NCBI GenBank assembly: GCA_015233285.1
Contig: JADFYA010000179.1
Span: forward strand, 1-7,388
Reading direction: 5' to 3'
DNA: 7,388 bases
From: Deltaproteobacteria bacterium
GTDB taxonomy: Bacteria; Desulfobacterota; JADFXK01
Position numbers and translations under genes: made by a program. The notes under the pieces were generated by a model. The model was not told where the DNA came from. It worked only from the letters and a program-made list of their open reading frames with translations, and searched no databases. Below are positions 1 to 6,088 of this stretch, one piece after another (the first letter of the stretch is position 1; the number at the start of each line of letters is the position of its first letter).

Positions 1-58
1 CGGCCAAATACGGGTCACCGTAATTCGTGAGACCAGAGCTGTAGATTATGCCCGATAG
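1..58 (+). CDS. rny: Ribonuclease Y, C-terminal end (partial, 5' end outside window)
   Basis: Reading from base 2, the frame gives 18 residues, GQIRVTVIRETRAVDYAR, then TAG at 56-58. This closely resembles the very conserved C-terminus of RNase Y (typically PGQIKVTVIRETRAVEYAK), the membrane-anchored KH/HD-domain endoribonuclease that initiates mRNA decay. Only this tail is visible, so the transmembrane helix, KH domain and HD phosphohydrolase domain cannot be checked. The call rests on recognising this short tail, which is distinctive. In many bacteria a YmdB-type phosphoesterase gene follows rny; here a flavoprotein gene follows after 85 nt. Confidence 0.85.
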   Translation, partial: GQIRVTVIRETRAVDYAR

Positions 59-102
59 CCCATGATTTGCCTTGATGGCTCTTTGGGCGGCCTGCAGCGG
101 CG

Positions 103-125
103 ATTAACATTCATGAATGATTAAT
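103..125. repeat. Palindromic dyad upstream of the flavoprotein gene
   Basis: A perfect 12-bp palindrome, CATTCATGAATG (108-119), is flanked by ATTAA (103-107) and TTAAT (121-125). The dyad therefore extends to 23 bp with one extra base at 120. It lies 19 bp before the ATG of the flavoprotein gene, where an operator could sit, but no convincing -35/-10 pair is visible beside it. It may be chance in an AT-rich gap. Confidence 0.35.
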
Positions 126-143
126 GTGGATATCTCATAGGTT

Positions 144-1496
144 ATGACCAATTATAAAGTGATCATCATTGGAGCCGGGCCGGCTGGAATATTTGCTGCC
201 TTGACCTTGATCGAGGCGGGTGTGCCCGACGTGGCTATTTTCGATCAAGGCAAGGACATTACGGACCGCCAGCGGCACGTTGGCCGTGACCTGCTTATGG
301 GTTGGGGCGGGGCGGGGGCCTTCAGCGACGGCAAACTGACTATTTCCCCTGAAGTCGGCGGGGTTCTAAATGAGTTTTTGTCCGGTCCTGAGTTGGAACG
401 TTTACTTCTGGAAGCAGACGGAATCTATTGTAAATTCGGTGCCCCTGATCGGATGTTCGAGCTGAGTTCGGAAAAGGCCGAAGATTTGGCCAGGAAGGCC
501 CGGTTGGCTGGAATGTTTTATATTCCATCTCAAATACGGCACATCGGAACAGATAACTGCTTTGAAGTGCTGAAAAATATGAGAAGTCACCTGGATGCAC
601 GATTATCGGTCCATGTGACCAGCCAGGTCGAGAAGATCATCACCAAAGATGGCCGGGTGACCGGTGTCTCCTTAGCTGACGGACGTGAGTTTGGGGCAGA
701 ATATGTAATTTCCGCACCGGGCCGCTCCGGCGCCGACTGGATGCGGAAACAGGCCGGGCAGCTTAACTTGTCATCGGCAACCAATGCCGTGGATATCGGA
801 CTCAGAATTGAGACCCCGGCGGTGCTCATGGAAAACTTAACAAATGAGGGCTATGAGTGTAAACTGGTTTTCCATTCGCCCAGCTTTGATGATAAAGTTC
901 GAACGTTTTGCATGAATCCTTACGGTGAGGTAGTCCGAGAGGAGTATGGGGACATCATTACGGTTAACGGCCATAGCTACGCTCAACGTAAGACCTCCAA
1001 CACTAATTTTGCTCTACTGGTGTCTAGTTATTTCACCCATCCGTTCCATGAGCCTATTGCTTATGGGCAGCACATTGCCAGATTGGCCAATATGCTGGGC
1101 AACGGACCGATTGTCCAAAGACTTAGCGACTTGCAGGCTGGACGTCGGTCAACCCCTTCCCGGATCAGCCGATGTATCACCCGCCCCACTTTGAGCTCCG
1201 CCACACCCGGCGACCTGTCTTTTGTGCTTCCCTATCGTTTTCTCAAGAGTATTCTGGAAATGTTGGAAGCGATGGAAGGGCTGACCCCAGGCATATTTTC
1301 TCATCCTACTTTGCTGTATGGTGTTGAAGTGAAGTTCTACTCCAATCGAATCAAGCTTTCCCCTTCTCTGGAATCTGAGGTCCATAACCTTTTTGTCATT
1401 GGTGATGGGGCCGGTCTTACCCGTGGGTTACTGCAGGCATCCACCAGTGGTATATTGGCCGGCCGAGCCATACTTAATATGATATCGGATAATTGA
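144..1496 (+). CDS. FAD-dependent dehydrogenase/oxidoreductase of the COG2509 type, substrate unknown
   Basis: The protein has 450 residues, a normal length for this uncharacterised flavoprotein family. The N-terminus carries the dinucleotide-binding beta-alpha-beta motif GAGPAG (residues 10-15) followed by an acidic strand end (D34). A family-typical glycine-rich stretch, GWGGAGAFSDGKL, lies at 53-65 and CMNPYGEVV at 256-264. The C-terminal FAD-binding motif VIGDGAGLTRGLLQA (418-432) is typical of family members that place FAD against a substrate domain. There is no signal peptide or membrane helix, so it should be cytosolic. The start at 144 is chosen because the Rossmann strand begins three residues later; the ribosome site is weak (AGG at 137-139). 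It sits between rny and a HIT gene, and its stop is 63 nt before the HIT start, so co-transcription is plausible. Relatives are often annotated only as FAD-dependent protein, and I cannot name the substrate. Confidence 0.9.
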   Translation: MTNYKVIIIGAGPAGIFAALTLIEAGVPDVAIFDQGKDITDRQRHVGRDLLMGWGGAGAFSDGKLTISPEVGGVLNEFLSGPELERLLLEADGIYCKFGAPDRMFELSSEKAEDLARKARLAGMFYIPSQIRHIGTDNCFEVLKNMRSHLDARLSVHVTSQVEKIITKDGRVTGVSLADGREFGAEYVISAPGRSGADWMRKQAGQLNLSSATNAVDIGLRIETPAVLMENLTNEGYECKLVFHSPSFDDKVRTFCMNPYGEVVREEYGDIITVNGHSYAQRKTSNTNFALLVSSYFTHPFHEPIAYGQHIARLANMLGNGPIVQRLSDLQAGRRSTPSRISRCITRPTLSSATPGDLSFVLPYRFLKSILEMLEAMEGLTPGIFSHPTLLYGVEVKFYSNRIKLSPSLESEVHNLFVIGDGAGLTRGLLQASTSGILAGRAILNMISDN

Positions 1497-1548
1497 GTTT
1501 GTCTCAGACTGTGTTTCCTGGTTGTGTCTATAACTGACTGTACCAGCA

Positions 1549-1555
1549 AAGGAGG
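1549..1555 (+). promoter_or_regulatory. Ribosome binding site deciding the HIT gene start
   Basis: AAGGAGG is a near-perfect Shine-Dalgarno sequence ending 4 nt before the ATG at 1560. It favours that ATG over an in-frame GTG at 1524, which would place the site inside the coding region. Confidence 0.8.
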
Positions 1556-1559
1556 CGCC

Positions 1560-1970
1560 ATGGATTGTATTTTTTGCAAGCTCGTTAACGGTGAAATTCC
1601 CAGTACCAGGGTCTATGAGGATGAGCGAACGATAGCCTTTATGGATATTGCGCCGATTATTGATGGACATCTTCTGGTGATACCCAAGAGGCACTCCGAA
1701 AATATTTTTGAGATAGATCCAGATGACCTGGCTGCAGTTTTCAGCTCAGTGCACAAGGTGGCTGCGGCCATCAAGGCCGGCCTAAAACCTGATGGTTTGA
1801 CCATTGTGCAACTCAACGGTAAGGCGTCCTATCAAGTTGTCCCCCATTATCACGTCCATCTTATCCCCAGGAAAAATGAAGACGGATTGCGTTTGGGGGC
1901 CTGGCGGCCACTGACCGTTGATCGGGATGGGATTTCTGCGATCGCCGACAAGATCAGGACCCAAATTTGA
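1560..1970 (+). CDS. HIT (histidine triad) family nucleotide hydrolase/transferase
   Basis: The protein is 136 residues from the ATG at 1560. It has the full HIT signature: the N-terminal CxxC (C3, C6) and H45 as likely zinc ligands, N86 and Q92 before the triad, and HYHVHLI at 96-102, with H98 as the expected nucleophilic histidine. The family binds purine nucleotides and cleaves phosphoramidate or dinucleoside polyphosphate bonds, for example in AMP-lysine or Ap4A. The natural substrate in bacteria is often unclear. The N-terminal form DCIFCKLVNGEIPS is that of the Hint/HinT branch, but the C-terminal part after residue 105 is longer than a minimal HinT (about 115-120 residues). The start is set by a strong AAGGAGG site. 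The gene follows the flavoprotein by 63 nt on the same strand. Family assignment is secure; subfamily is less so. Confidence 0.93.
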   Translation: MDCIFCKLVNGEIPSTRVYEDERTIAFMDIAPIIDGHLLVIPKRHSENIFEIDPDDLAAVFSSVHKVAAAIKAGLKPDGLTIVQLNGKASYQVVPHYHVHLIPRKNEDGLRLGAWRPLTVDRDGISAIADKIRTQI

Positions 1971-2174
1971 TTAGAAGCGTTCGGCGTTCGGTTTATCGTG
2001 TTCAGCCAACGCAACTATTGGTAAATATTCTTGATACAACATCCGGGGCGGTAGAGGGAAGGGGTTGACTTGCTCTTCTTCGCCGCAGGCTGCCTGGTTA
2101 CGAAAAATTGTTCTCACCGCTTTGGTGAAGCAGCTTACCCAGTCGTCATGAGACTGCCCAGAGGACAAAAGGCC
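1971..2174. other. Intergenic gap between the HIT and PilZ genes
   Basis: This gap of about 200 nt has no gene I can support. A TTGACT at 2065-2070 lacks a usable -10 at normal spacing. No hairpin followed by a T run is seen after the HIT stop. An upstream in-frame extension of the PilZ gene exists here but lacks a start with a ribosome site. Confidence 0.5.
2160..2165 (+). promoter_or_regulatory. Ribosome binding site deciding the PilZ gene start
   Basis: AGAGGA lies 9 nt before the ATG at 2175. It favours that start over an ATG at 2148 and a TTG at 2070, neither of which has a comparable site. Confidence 0.6.
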
Positions 2175-2951
2175 ATGTCAATCTTGGGATTTCTGAAACG
2201 CAGGGGCGAGAACAAATATATTGATAAGACGGAAATTCGTGATGTTTTGTCAAAGCTTTTGACCAGTGTCCGAATGAAGTTTAAGAATATTGCCACACCC
2301 TCGCCGGAACCCACTGCCTTTATCGAGGGATTTGATAAGAACGACAGAGTGTTGTTGAAAACTGATTATCCCATGATGCGAGGCACGGAAGTCGATATAT
2401 CTTTTTTTCGGTTGGATCAGAGTGGCAAGAGAGTTCCCAACGTATTAAGTCTGGTCATTGACGCACATGAAGGTGAACTGTATTACGCTAAAATTGACGG
2501 CCCCCTTCGTTTAGGGGATATGAGGGCGGACTACCGGTTGCCGGTCGGCGATAACCAATACTACCGGGCCAGGGTGAGACTGCTGCTTGATGGCAAGCCA
2601 TTGAAACTTATCGATGTATCAGGAGGAGGGGCCTCTTTCGAGACGAAGAGCCTTCACATCGAAGAATCTGAAACGCTCAAAGTCATCTTGAGCATGTTAA
2701 ACGAGGTCTTCAATTTGGATGCGACTGTTCTCCGGGCAGATTTATACCGAGGAGTTCGCACCGTTCACCTCAGGTTTGATCATAAAATGGCTAAGGTCAG
2801 GGATAAAATTGACGGCCTCATTTTCGAGTTGCAACGCCAGAAGTATGCAGAGGAAAAGGGATATAGCTCCACCGACGGGATATTGGAGAAAAAGGACATC
2901 CATCAGCGGCTTCCCACGTCGGAGGTGACGCCACCTGACAGGGACAACTGA
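2175..2951 (+). CDS. PilZ domain c-di-GMP receptor, YcgR-like two-domain architecture
   Basis: The protein has 258 residues from the ATG at 2175. Residues about 45-112 form a beta-rich N-terminal domain of the YcgR (PilZN) type, with FIEGFDKNDRVLLK followed by further strands. The PilZ domain proper starts with RxxxR at R117-R121 (RADYR) and has DxSxxG at D147-G152 (DVSGGG). These are the two signatures that grip c-di-GMP, and both are intact, so ligand binding is expected. A charged C-terminal helix (about 203-228) and a polar tail follow. There are no membrane segments. YcgR-like proteins typically couple c-di-GMP to flagellar braking or to polysaccharide export or synthesis. The next gene, 57 nt downstream, is a glycosyltransferase, which suggests the latter, but cheW in the same window leaves motility possible. 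The closest characterised homologue cannot be named from sequence alone. Confidence 0.88.
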   Translation: MSILGFLKRRGENKYIDKTEIRDVLSKLLTSVRMKFKNIATPSPEPTAFIEGFDKNDRVLLKTDYPMMRGTEVDISFFRLDQSGKRVPNVLSLVIDAHEGELYYAKIDGPLRLGDMRADYRLPVGDNQYYRARVRLLLDGKPLKLIDVSGGGASFETKSLHIEESETLKVILSMLNEVFNLDATVLRADLYRGVRTVHLRFDHKMAKVRDKIDGLIFELQRQKYAEEKGYSSTDGILEKKDIHQRLPTSEVTPPDRDN

Positions 2952-3008
2952 GAATGGTTGGGCTTAGCGTCCATAACCATGAATAAGCTTCATTGGGATT
3001 TCCTGTCT

Positions 3009-4154
3009 ATGCGGGTTTTGCACATTTACAAAGACTACTTTCCGGTGGTGGGCGGCATTGAAAATCACTTGCGCCAACTGGCCGAAGGACTGGTCAGGCG
3101 AGGGATAGAAACAACTGTTCTGGTGACTTCCACGGGCTTGTTCACTGAACGGTTCAAGTTAAATGGGGTGAACATTATTAAGGCCGGCCGTCTGATTTCA
3201 GTGGCTTCGACCCCAGTCAGTTTAGCCCTGCCGTTTATCTTGAAGAACCTCACCGTGGATTTAGTTCATCTGCATTTCCCGTATCCAGTGGGTGAAATCT
3301 CTCGTTGGCTTCTGAAGTCCGGCATTCCGGCGGTGATGACCTATCACAGCGATGTGGTCAGGCAAAAGCGCATTCTTAAAGTTTATCACAAGTTGCTTCT
3401 GAAGAATCTTTTCGATATGACGGCCGTAGTGGCCACTTCCCACCGCTACGTTCAAACCTCCCCGTATCTTCGTCTGGTTAAAGACAGAGTCAAAGTTATT
3501 CCTCTGGGTATAGACCCTTCCCGTTTTCAGCCGGTGCCATCCGATCTGATCAATACAATCAGAGGCGAGGGAAGGTTGCCGCTAATTTTGTTTGTCGGTA
3601 AATTGAGATACTACAAAGGAATTTCGGTTTTGCTTCGGGCAATGGTTAGATCTTCCGGGCGGTTGGTCATGGTTGGAGAAGGGCCCATGGAAGAAAGCAT
3701 TCACGCCGACATTGCCGCCTTGGGGCTGTCGGATCGGGTCACCCTGGTCGGGCAGATTCATGACGACCTGCTTCGTGTCTATTTCCACGCTTGTGATATG
3801 TTTGTACTTCCTTCGGTCCTGCGGAGTGAAGCCTTTGGCCTGGTCCTCTTAGAGGCGATGGCTTGTGGAAAACCTGTCATCAGCACTGAGTTGGATACCG
3901 GTACCTCTGAAGTTAACCTTCATAATATTACCGGATTGGTGGTTCCTCCCAACGACCCGAAAAGCTTGAGTGCGGCCATAAACAACCTGGCCGGCCATGA
4001 CAAGTTGAGGGAACGTTTTGGTCAGGCCGGCAAACAGCGGGTCTTGGAGAACTATACTTCTGACCGGATGATCGGCCGGACGGTTGCACTGTATCAAAAA
4101 GTGACTCAAAGTCAGGCCGACTCCCCGAATAAAAGAATATTGTCAGGCCCATGA
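3009..4154 (+). CDS. GT4-family (GT-B fold) glycosyltransferase
   Basis: From the ATG at 3009 the protein has 381 residues, normal for GT4 enzymes. The N-terminal acceptor domain begins at once with MRVLHIYKDYFPVVGGIENH, including the GG loop at 15-16. The C-terminal nucleotide-sugar domain shows GKLRYYKG (197-204, with R200 and K203 as phosphate contacts), GEGP (223-226) and the EX7E motif E274-E282 (SEAFGLVLLE). The family transfers a sugar from a nucleotide donor with retention, usually at the inner membrane during lipopolysaccharide or exopolysaccharide assembly. Donor and acceptor cannot be read from sequence. In-frame starts exist at 2958 (TTG, 6 nt after the PilZ stop) and 2979 (ATG). 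I chose 3009 because family proteins begin there, although its ribosome site is weak, so translational coupling to the PilZ gene is possible. It is probably in one operon with that gene. Confidence 0.9.
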   Translation: MRVLHIYKDYFPVVGGIENHLRQLAEGLVRRGIETTVLVTSTGLFTERFKLNGVNIIKAGRLISVASTPVSLALPFILKNLTVDLVHLHFPYPVGEISRWLLKSGIPAVMTYHSDVVRQKRILKVYHKLLLKNLFDMTAVVATSHRYVQTSPYLRLVKDRVKVIPLGIDPSRFQPVPSDLINTIRGEGRLPLILFVGKLRYYKGISVLLRAMVRSSGRLVMVGEGPMEESIHADIAALGLSDRVTLVGQIHDDLLRVYFHACDMFVLPSVLRSEAFGLVLLEAMACGKPVISTELDTGTSEVNLHNITGLVVPPNDPKSLSAAINNLAGHDKLRERFGQAGKQRVLENYTSDRMIGRTVALYQKVTQSQADSPNKRILSGP

Positions 4155-4185
4155 AGTAACCGGAAGGTCATTCGAGATATTTTTC

Positions 4186-4214
4186 TTGACCATAGCAGGG
4201 TCTTGCATTATATT
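4186..4214 (+). promoter_or_regulatory. Sigma70-type promoter for the DHH phosphoesterase gene
   Basis: TTGACC (4186-4191) and TATATT (4209-4214) are separated by exactly 17 bp and match the consensus at five of six positions each. Transcription would start near 4221, giving a leader of about 168 nt before the ATG at 4389. The promoter starts 31 nt after the glycosyltransferase stop, so the DHH gene appears to have its own transcription start. Confidence 0.65.
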
Positions 4215-4263
4215 CTATAGATTAATCGGACCTTGGTCTTGGTGATATCAGATCATGACAAAT

Positions 4264-4275
4264 CCAGTTCACTGG
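4264..4275. repeat. Small dyad in the DHH gene leader, possible operator
   Basis: CCAGT-TC-ACTGG is a perfect 5-bp inverted repeat with a 2-bp centre, too tight for an RNA hairpin loop but suited to a dimeric DNA-binding protein. A second short palindrome, TGATATCA, lies at 4243-4250. Both are downstream of the predicted transcription start. Evidence is limited to symmetry. Confidence 0.25.
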
Positions 4276-4280
4276 TGTTG

Positions 4281-4367
4281 ACCGTATGTGATCATAACTT
4301 GCCTTGACGGTGGGATGAATCAATCCGGACCGTCTGAGATGCTAAAGTAACGCCCGGGACAAACCCG
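4281..4367 (+). promoter_or_regulatory. Structured 5' leader of the DHH gene with alternative pairings
   Basis: The main hairpin is 4306-4334. GACGGT (4306-4311) pairs with ACCGTC (4329-4334), and inside it GGAT (4313-4316) pairs with ATCC (4323-4326), leaving a six-base loop. The same ACGGT (4307-4311) can instead pair with an upstream ACCGT (4281-4285), so the two structures exclude each other. A second hairpin, CGGG-ACAAA-CCCG (4355-4367), ends 6 nt before the AAGGAG ribosome site at 4374-4379. This could be a cis-regulatory leader. It matches no riboswitch class that I recognise. Confidence 0.35.
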
Positions 4368-4388
4368 CCTTATAAGGAGATCTAATTA

Positions 4389-5306
4389 ATGAGACTGGTC
4401 ACCAGATCGGATTTTGATGGGATGGTCTGTGCTGTGTTGCTCAAAGAGATCGGATTGTTAGAGGAATATAAGTTTGTCCATCCAAAGGATGTTCAGGATG
4501 GCTTGGTGGTCGCGACTAACAATGATGTGCTGGCAAATATTCCATATGTGGCGGGTTGCGGGTTGTGGTTCGATCATCATTCCAGTGAAAAGGAAAGGTT
4601 TGGTTTTGATTTTGAGTACCAGGGTCTGTCCAAGCCCGCTCCAAGTTGTGCCAGGGTGATCTGGGAGTATTATGGCGGCCACAAGTCCTTTTCCGAGAAG
4701 CTTGACCCATTGCTGGTCGCAGTTGATAAAAGCGACAGCGGTAATCTTACGTCAGACGAGATTATCAACCCTAAGGGGTGGATTTTATTAAGCTTTATAA
4801 TGGATCCGCGGACAGGACTCGGGCGCTATAAAGACTATCGTGTGGGCAATTACCGGTTAATGGAAGATATGATTTCCTACTGCCGCACTAAGTCGCCGGA
4901 GGAAATTCTAGAAATCCCCGATGTTAAGGAGCGGGTTACCCGATACTTTCAACAAGACAAACTGTTTCGGGAGATGTTGCAGAAAAACTCGAAAACCTAC
5001 GGCAACGTGTTGGTCCTGGATTTGAGAGACCAGGAGGAGATCTACACCGGTAACAGGTTCACTGTTTACACGATGTTTCCTCAAAGCAACATAAGCATTC
5101 AGGTGATGTGGGGATTTCGCCGGCAAAATATCGTTTTCGCCTGTGGTTACAGCATCATTAACCGCACATCCAATACCGATGTGGGCAGCTTGATGCTGAA
5201 ATACGGTGGTGGTGGACACAAGCAAGTGGGTACCTGCCAGGTTGCCCCGGACGAGGCCGAGAGAGTTCTCCAGGAACTCATTGACCAGATGAATGCTGAT
5301 GGGTAA
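4389..5306 (+). CDS. DHH/DHHA1 family phosphoesterase (exopolyphosphatase-related)
   Basis: The protein has 305 residues. The N-terminal DHH domain has RSDFDG (6-11, metal ligands D8 and D10), FDHHSSE (61-67, the DHH motif D62-H64) and VDKSDSG (112-118, D113). The C-terminal DHHA1 domain carries GGGGH at 273-277 (KYGGGGHKQVGTCQV), which contacts substrate. All expected Mn2+-binding and catalytic residues are present, so it should be an active phosphoesterase. Related enzymes hydrolyse oligonucleotides, pAp, cyclic dinucleotides or polyphosphate. This subgroup is often labelled exopolyphosphatase, but that name is not secure. There is no signal peptide, so it is cytosolic. AAGGAG at 4374-4379 sits 9 nt before the ATG, a strong site that fixes the start. 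The gene has its own promoter and leader upstream and a terminator 37 nt downstream, so it is probably a single-gene unit. Confidence 0.92.
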   Translation: MRLVTRSDFDGMVCAVLLKEIGLLEEYKFVHPKDVQDGLVVATNNDVLANIPYVAGCGLWFDHHSSEKERFGFDFEYQGLSKPAPSCARVIWEYYGGHKSFSEKLDPLLVAVDKSDSGNLTSDEIINPKGWILLSFIMDPRTGLGRYKDYRVGNYRLMEDMISYCRTKSPEEILEIPDVKERVTRYFQQDKLFREMLQKNSKTYGNVLVLDLRDQEEIYTGNRFTVYTMFPQSNISIQVMWGFRRQNIVFACGYSIINRTSNTDVGSLMLKYGGGGHKQVGTCQVAPDEAERVLQELIDQMNADG

Positions 5307-5343
5307 GACCAGGCGCGGCTGCAAAGGTCACGGCAAGAAACTA

Positions 5344-5366
5344 AAAACCCCAGAGATTGGGGTTTT
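5344..5366. terminator. Bidirectional intrinsic terminator between the convergent DHH and cheW genes
   Basis: AAAACCCCA (5344-5352) and TGGGGTTTT (5358-5366) form a perfect 9-bp stem around the 5-nt loop GAGAT. The T run on the right serves the + strand DHH gene, whose stop is 37 nt upstream. The A run on the left (5343-5347) gives a U tract for minus-strand transcripts from cheW, which stops at 5427. Confidence 0.88.
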
Positions 5367-5426
5367 GCCATTTGCATTGCGCCATTTGGGAGTTATTGTC
5401 CGGCCTTTGGAAATGCCTTTAGTAAG

Positions 5427-5939
5427 CTAGGCCGCCCCACCCATCGCGACCATGTCTTCTTCCTTTAACACCCTGTCGATTTCTAAGAGTATTTTTACCC
5501 CACCCTCAGTTTTGGCCATTCCTAAAATATAATCTGTATTTAATTTGGCACCGAAGGTCGGGGTATCTTCGATTTCGGATCCTTTTATGTTGATCACCTC
5601 AGAAACCGAATCTACCACAATGCCCATGATAATCGCGCCGGATTCCATTTTGACTTCCACCACAATAATGCATGTCCTGTCTGTATAGTCGATGGGGTCC
5701 ATGCCGAATTTTAGCCTGAGATCAATAACCGGGATGACCTTTCCGCGCAGGTTGATCACGCCCTTAACAAAGCCTGGGGTTTGGGGTACGGTAGTGATGG
5801 GCATCATCCCGATGATTTCTTTGACCTTCAATATGCCGATCCCATATTCTTCGTTGGCCAGGCTGAAGGTAAGATACTTCCCTTCTCGAACGGCGGTTTC
5901 GCCGGCTACCTGACTTTCCTTGTGAGCAGCTTTGGACAT
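5427..5939 (-). CDS. cheW: Chemotaxis coupling protein CheW
   Basis: The protein has 170 residues, slightly longer than a minimal CheW because of a polar N-terminal tail of about 20 residues. The CheW beta-barrel starts at KYLTFSLANEEYGI (21-34). The receptor-interaction signature GVINLRGKVIPVIDLR spans 60-75, with N63-G66 (NLRG) intact, and a second subdomain has MGIVVDSVSEVINI (105-118). CheW bridges methyl-accepting receptors to the CheA kinase in membrane arrays. No cheA, receptor, cheR or cheB is visible here, so its partners must be encoded elsewhere or outside the window. The start is fixed by AGGAG (minus strand, 5949-5953), 9 nt from the ATG. Its upstream neighbour on the same strand is a CheY-like receiver, 149 nt away. 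The intervening DNA is rich in dyads. The gene ends at a shared terminator. Confidence 0.95.
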   Translation of the reverse strand: MSKAAHKESQVAGETAVREGKYLTFSLANEEYGIGILKVKEIIGMMPITTVPQTPGFVKGVINLRGKVIPVIDLRLKFGMDPIDYTDRTCIIVVEVKMESGAIIMGIVVDSVSEVINIKGSEIEDTPTFGAKLNTDYILGMAKTEGGVKILLEIDRVLKEEDMVAMGGAA

Positions 5940-5948
5940 GATTATTCA

Positions 5949-5984
5949 CTCCTGTATTCGTTTGGGGTTATGGCCATAATACAG
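5949..5984 (-). promoter_or_regulatory. cheW ribosome site with an abutting inverted repeat
   Basis: On the minus strand, CTGTATT (5984-5978) and AATACAG (5958-5952) can pair as a 7-bp stem with a 19-nt loop. The 3' arm shares two bases with the AGGAG ribosome site (5953-5949). The loop contains most of a perfect 12-bp palindrome, TTATGGCCATAA (5968-5979). Folding could limit ribosome access, or the palindromes could bind a protein. This is symmetry only. Confidence 0.35.
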
Positions 5985-6037
5985 TTTGAATACTTCAGTG
6001 GTTCCGGTTCAACCAGGTAGTCGATCCGACTGTTAGG

Positions 6038-6063
6038 TATAGTCAATTACGGAATTGACTATA
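6038..6063. repeat. Perfect 11-bp inverted repeat between the response regulator and cheW genes
   Basis: TATAGTCAATT (6038-6048) and AATTGACTATA (6053-6063) are exact reverse complements around ACGG. It lies 25 nt past the response-regulator stop on the minus strand. It lacks a following T run and has an AT-rich stem, so it is a poor intrinsic terminator; an operator or an RNA-processing hairpin fits better. A second small perfect dyad, AGTCG-ATC-CGACT, sits at 6019-6031, and TGGTT/AACCA frames 5999-6015. Confidence 0.6.
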
Positions 6064-6088
6064 TTGTCGAAATAAATATGGCCCGGTA

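Noticed and set aside
1524..1559. GTG start 12 codons upstream for the HIT gene
   Set aside because: The strong AAGGAGG at 1549-1555 would then be coding, and HIT proteins usually begin just before the CxxC as at 1560.
2065..2092. TTGACT upstream of the PilZ gene as a promoter
   Set aside because: No -10-like hexamer occurs 16-18 bp downstream (GGCTGC is found there).
2070..2174. N-terminal extension of the PilZ protein from TTG 2070 or ATG 2148
   Set aside because: The extension does not resemble PilZ-family sequence, and the AGAGGA site points to the ATG at 2175.
4166..4191. GGTCA/TGACC hairpin with an internal T run after the glycosyltransferase gene, as a terminator
   Set aside because: The stem is only 5 bp with a 16-nt loop, the T run is inside the loop instead of after the stem, and the right arm overlaps the -35 box of a better promoter.
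4350..4370. Resemblance of the DHH leader (GGGACAAACCC) to the GGGCAAACC core of c-di-GMP (GEMM) riboswitches
   Set aside because: The second conserved half with GCAAAGCC and the paired stems is absent, and there are only about 20 bases left before the start codon.
4908..5324. Minus-strand open frame of 138 codons opposite the DHH gene
   Set aside because: It lies wholly over strongly conserved DHH/DHHA1 coding sequence and has no family resemblance; it is an antisense shadow.
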